Assembly: GCF_007655305.1 (NCBI RefSeq)
Contig: NZ_VLOG01000042.1
Span: 1 to 64,000 of the forward strand
Source: Algoriphagus algorifonticola
GTDB taxonomy: Bacteria > Bacteroidota > Bacteroidia > Cytophagales > Cyclobacteriaceae
Direction: 5' to 3'
DNA: 64,000 nucleotides
The notes under the pieces were generated by a model that was not told the DNA's origin, did no database searches, and saw only the letters and a list, made by a program, of their open reading frames with translations. The position numbers and the translations under genes were made by a program. Below, one piece after another: positions 61,660 to 64,000 of this stretch. The stretch's first letter is position 1. Every line of letters starts with the position of its first letter.

Positions 61660-62658
61660 TTATTTCAACCAAGCTAGCTTCACCTCATCAGGTGCTTTCA
61701 TTCGGTCTGCCAATCTCATATATCTATCAGCAAGATTAGATAAGTAATCTTGAGCTTTTGCGGCCATATCATTTAAGCCGGTTACAGCTTCAACTTTCCA
61801 GTGATCCACCAAGTGTTGAATGATTCTAGCATAATCCCAACCTGTGTAGATTCCAACTTTTTGGGTTATCTCCGAGAAATCTTTATACAAAGATTGACGG
61901 CTTCCACCTTCTCCCATTAATACTGCCGGCATGACAATCTGCTTGCGCATCATTTTTTCGAAGGCAACCATAGCGCCACTAGGATCTATTTCAAAAATTT
62001 TAGACATGAAGGTTTTATAGGCCTTTTCGTGCCTGGCTTCATCACCTGCAATGGTTTTACAAATTCTTGAAAGCACATGATCTCCAGCTTTATCAGCAAG
62101 TTTACCAGTGTTAACGTGAGAAATCTTAGTAGCTCTTTCCTGAAAAGAGGTATAAATCATAGCCTGATAGGGATCAGATTCAGATTTTGGGTCAAATCCA
62201 TTCGAAATCAAACGGTGGATGGTTTGTTCTACGGCCTTCATATCCACTCTTCCTGTTAGGTAGAGATACTTGTTTAAAAGATCACCGTGACGGTTCTCTT
62301 CTGCAGTCCAAGCTTTTGACCATCTTACCCAGCCTGAAGGAGAAAGAAGATTTCTTTCTTCGTTGATTCCTTCCAACAAATTAAAATAAGTCTGATAGGA
62401 AGGCAATGCCTCTTCCGTAATCATATTTCCTACCAGAGAAGTCAAAACGGTATCTGGAATTCCTTCCGCCCGCATTTGCAATAATTTAATGTCTTCAATC
62501 GCTTCTGGATTGGACATGTCCGGAAGAAAATCAGATGGCTGCCAACAGTCATCAGGATCTACCAGCACATTATCCACAGCATCTCCGACGATGGCATCCA
62601 GCTGGGAAATGACTTCCATGTTTTTTTCCAGCTCGTAATTGATAGGTTTTGAACTCAT
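61660..62658 (-). CDS. Acyl-[acyl-carrier-protein] desaturase
   Basis: A 332-residue soluble di-iron enzyme related to plant stearoyl-ACP desaturase (ferritin-like fold). It introduces a double bond into acyl-ACP and so affects membrane fluidity. The two ligand motifs are EENRH (120-124) and DEARH (206-210). WSKAWTAEENRHGD and GDEARHEKAYKTFM are typical. It needs ferredoxin or a similar donor and oxygen, so it suits an aerobic lifestyle. Upstream, TACCTTTA differs by one base from TAnnTTTG. A strong terminator follows. Confidence 0.93.
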   Translation of the reverse strand: MSSKPINYELEKNMEVISQLDAIVGDAVDNVLVDPDDCWQPSDFLPDMSNPEAIEDIKLLQMRAEGIPDTVLTSLVGNMITEEALPSYQTYFNLLEGINEERNLLSPSGWVRWSKAWTAEENRHGDLLNKYLYLTGRVDMKAVEQTIHRLISNGFDPKSESDPYQAMIYTSFQERATKISHVNTGKLADKAGDHVLSRICKTIAGDEARHEKAYKTFMSKIFEIDPSGAMVAFEKMMRKQIVMPAVLMGEGGSRQSLYKDFSEITQKVGIYTGWDYARIIQHLVDHWKVEAVTGLNDMAAKAQDYLSNLADRYMRLADRMKAPDEVKLAWLK

Positions 62659-62672
62659 AATATTCGGGTTAT

Positions 62673-62849
62673 TTGATTCTTTTTTTCATTGCTAATCAGA
62701 ATCGTTATAAAGGTAAGGACAATAATGCAGAATCGGCATGGAAAAACTCTATTCCTTATTTGAGTTTCCATGAGTGGATTATAAACAACTTAGAGAAGAA
62801 AAAAGGAGCTGATTTTCTAGCTTCTTTGATCTATAAAGCTATGCTTTAG
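62673..62849 (+). other. Possible small gene or gene remnant (58 codons, TTG start)
   Basis: Between two minus-strand genes a plus-strand frame runs from TTG 62673 to TAG 62847-62849. The translation is not low-complexity (for example AESAWKNSIPYLSFHEWIINN) and includes two Trp and several charged residues, but there is no ATG near the start and no recognised domain. It overlaps the terminator and last codon of the minus-strand gene. It may be chance or a decayed gene end. Confidence 0.2.
62799..62827 (-). terminator. Likely terminator of the propeller lipoprotein gene
   Basis: On the minus strand AAAGAAGCT pairs with AGCTCCTTT (eight of nine pairs) around an 8-nt loop and is followed by T residues. 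It lies about 19 nt after the stop at 62846. Confidence 0.6.
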
Positions 62850-63730
62850 TAATCCAGTTTATAGGCTACTACCTTGTTTTTGAAGAAGGTAGGTACATAT
62901 ACAATCATCTCAGATGGATTGTATCCAATGTCGGCTGTGTTGGATTCTTCAGCTTTGGTGTCCAGTAGAATTGTTTGATCTTCAGCACTCGCAAACCAAA
63001 TTTCTCCTTGCCATCTTGAAGCCACAAAGTTTCCGTCTCCTAAGATCACCAAGCCATCTCCTCCTGTTACCGCATCGTTGACCACCTCAGCGGTACCATC
63101 TGCATTCCATTTCTTCAAGCCAGATGCATCCAAACCATAAATAGTTCCATCATTCGCAACTGCTATACCATTGATACTGTCATGTCCTTCTGAGATGGTA
63201 CTGATTTTCCCATCAGCATACATGTGAACTTTTCCAGTGTTCATGTCTGTGAAATAAACTTTGCCATCATGAGTAGCCACATCATTCAGGAATTGAGCTC
63301 CCTGAACAGGCCATCTGTTGGATACTTTCGCCGTTGCTATATCGATTTCGACTAACTGATCAATATCAGTGACATACAATTTTCCGTTACTGATGCCCAT
63401 TCCTTTTGGAGCGTTCAATCCAGTAACCCAATCTTGAGTTACAATATTCCCTTCATTGTCAATAATGGAAATTGATCCTTTTCCATCTTTTCCCAATGGA
63501 TCTTGGCCAATTATGTTGGAGGTATAAATTGTACCTGTCGCATCATCGTAAAGAACTGACTCCACTGTCTCTAGCGTGGCAGGTGTTTCCCAAAGTTTGG
63601 TGAGCGTTGGAGTTTTTACCTCTTCAATTACTGCAACTTCTTCAGTTCCCTCAGTTTTCTGAGGTCCACATTGTGCAAATAAAAAGCTTGCTGAAAGGCC
63701 AAGTAGGCCTAATTTGATGGTTGATTTCAT
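62846..63730 (-). CDS. SMP-30/gluconolactonase-like beta-propeller lipoprotein
   Basis: A 294-residue protein with a signal sequence and Cys near residue 21 (LFAQC, a slightly atypical lipobox), followed by an acidic linker. The rest is a six-bladed propeller of the SMP-30/NHL-like kind: SVLYDDATGTIYTSN, LNAPKGMGISNGKLYVTD, QFLNDVATHDGKVYFTD, SINGIAVANDGTIYGLD, NTADIGYNPSEMIVYVP. SMP-30 family lactonases bind metal with Glu/Asn/Asp; the equivalent acidic residues cannot be confirmed by eye. It lies 4 nt after the esterase-like gene and is probably co-transcribed. Confidence 0.82.
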   Translation of the reverse strand: MKSTIKLGLLGLSASFLFAQCGPQKTEGTEEVAVIEEVKTPTLTKLWETPATLETVESVLYDDATGTIYTSNIIGQDPLGKDGKGSISIIDNEGNIVTQDWVTGLNAPKGMGISNGKLYVTDIDQLVEIDIATAKVSNRWPVQGAQFLNDVATHDGKVYFTDMNTGKVHMYADGKISTISEGHDSINGIAVANDGTIYGLDASGLKKWNADGTAEVVNDAVTGGDGLVILGDGNFVASRWQGEIWFASAEDQTILLDTKAEESNTADIGYNPSEMIVYVPTFFKNKVVAYKLDY

Positions 63731-63734
63731 TTTT

Positions 63735-64000
63735 TTAATTTTTGGTTAGTGTCCAGTTTTGTTGATTAAAATTTGATGGAGCTGTTACTCTCAATCTTTC
63801 CTCGATTTTATCTAAATACATGGTATTGTAACGAAGACGAGTGATGTAATTGGGAAGGCTTGGATCACCATTCCAGCAATGTTCAGCTCTATCCCCATAG
63901 GCTACTTCTCCAGCGTAATAAGGATCTTGAGTTTGCTCCAAAAAAGCTTCTGTCAGGTAAACAGCATTATTGAGGTAATAGTTGTCCATATCGCCACAGT
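63735..64000 (-). CDS. C-terminal end of an esterase-like protein, cut by the window edge
   Basis: The frame is open to the right edge; an internal ATG at 63989 is probably not the start, because upstream codons (Cys-Gly-Asp) continue in frame. The visible 87 residues include CGDMDNYYLNNAVYLTEAFL and GDRAEHCWNGD. The His in EHCW sits where alpha/beta-hydrolase esterases (esterase D/enterochelin-esterase-like) carry the catalytic His, but the assignment is tentative because the nucleophile is outside the window. The stop is 4 nt before the propeller lipoprotein start on the same strand, so the two form an operon. Confidence 0.55.
   Translation of the reverse strand, partial: CGDMDNYYLNNAVYLTEAFLEQTQDPYYAGEVAYGDRAEHCWNGDPSLPNYITRLRYNTMYLDKIEERLRVTAPSNFNQQNWTLTKN

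Noticed and set aside
1..64000. tRNA, rRNA, CRISPR, insertion sequence or prophage genes
   Set aside because: Intergenic regions were read for T-loop-like motifs, long direct repeats with spacers and transposase-like proteins; none was seen.

Overview
The window reads as chromosomal DNA of a Bacteroidota bacterium, most likely order Cytophagales and perhaps close to Algoriphagus/Cyclobacteriaceae. That placement is inference from gene content. The evidence is SusC/SusD-type TonB-linked porins, a TonB receptor paired with a DUF4249 lipoprotein, genes starting without Shine-Dalgarno sequences, several copies of the Bacteroidota -7 promoter element TAnnTTTG, bacillithiol genes (ypdA-like and bshC), and a Bacteroidota-type FtsZ and FtsL. 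The DNA is AT-rich and densely coding. I saw no tRNA, rRNA, insertion sequence, prophage or CRISPR array.

Layout. 1-5.1 kb: pseudouridine synthase, a propeller lipoprotein, then a minus-strand group of an Old Yellow Enzyme, a NRDE protein and a YpdA-type bacillithiol disulfide reductase. 5.2-8.5 kb: an SDR enzyme and a two-gene BlaI/BlaR1-like regulatory unit. Three perfect TACGA-N6-TCGTA palindromes precede it, and its sensor protein ends in a Met/Pro-rich segment plus five 18-residue helical repeats instead of a penicillin-binding domain. 8.8-24.3 kb: a complete dcw (division and cell wall) cluster in the order mraZ, rsmH, ftsL, PBP3/ftsI, murE, mraY, murD, ftsW, murG, murC, ftsQ, ftsA, ftsZ, with many 4-base start/stop overlaps, and a promoter region carrying four MraZ boxes at 10-bp spacing. 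murG has no ATG/GTG/TTG start upstream of its glycine-rich loop; an ATA overlapping the ftsW stop is the best candidate.

24.3-46 kb: mixed housekeeping genes. They include a flavin reductase, purine nucleoside phosphorylase, TonB receptor plus DUF4249, ThuA, NifU-like Fe-S protein, DUF3810 metalloprotease, an inactive-looking M23-like protein, an EamA transporter, DusB, a CPBP protease, DUF2007 and CdsA in an overlapping run, glutamate dehydrogenase, PS decarboxylase, an M16 peptidase-ispF-mnmD operon, bshC and 5-formyl-THF cyclo-ligase. 46-52.5 kb: a SusC/SusD/lipoprotein operon behind a 579-bp AT-rich leader. 52.5-58.5 kb: the whole 2-oxoglutarate dehydrogenase complex (sucA, sucB with two lipoyl domains, lpd). 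58.6-64 kb: a DUF2520 protein, pirin, exported M20-type amidohydrolase, acyl-ACP desaturase, a propeller lipoprotein and the cut-off C-terminus of an esterase-like protein.

How the genes work together. The dcw genes build lipid II with meso-diaminopimelate and place it at the septum. sucA/sucB/lpd feed the TCA cycle, with gdhA supplying or draining 2-oxoglutarate. cdsA and psd belong to phospholipid synthesis. ypdA-like and bshC belong to bacillithiol redox metabolism. The most interesting material is regulatory: the BlaI-type palindromes with an atypical sensor, the MraZ boxes, the murG start, and two intergenic spots that share a layout of short tandem repeat, hairpin and TCT-type tandem repeat.
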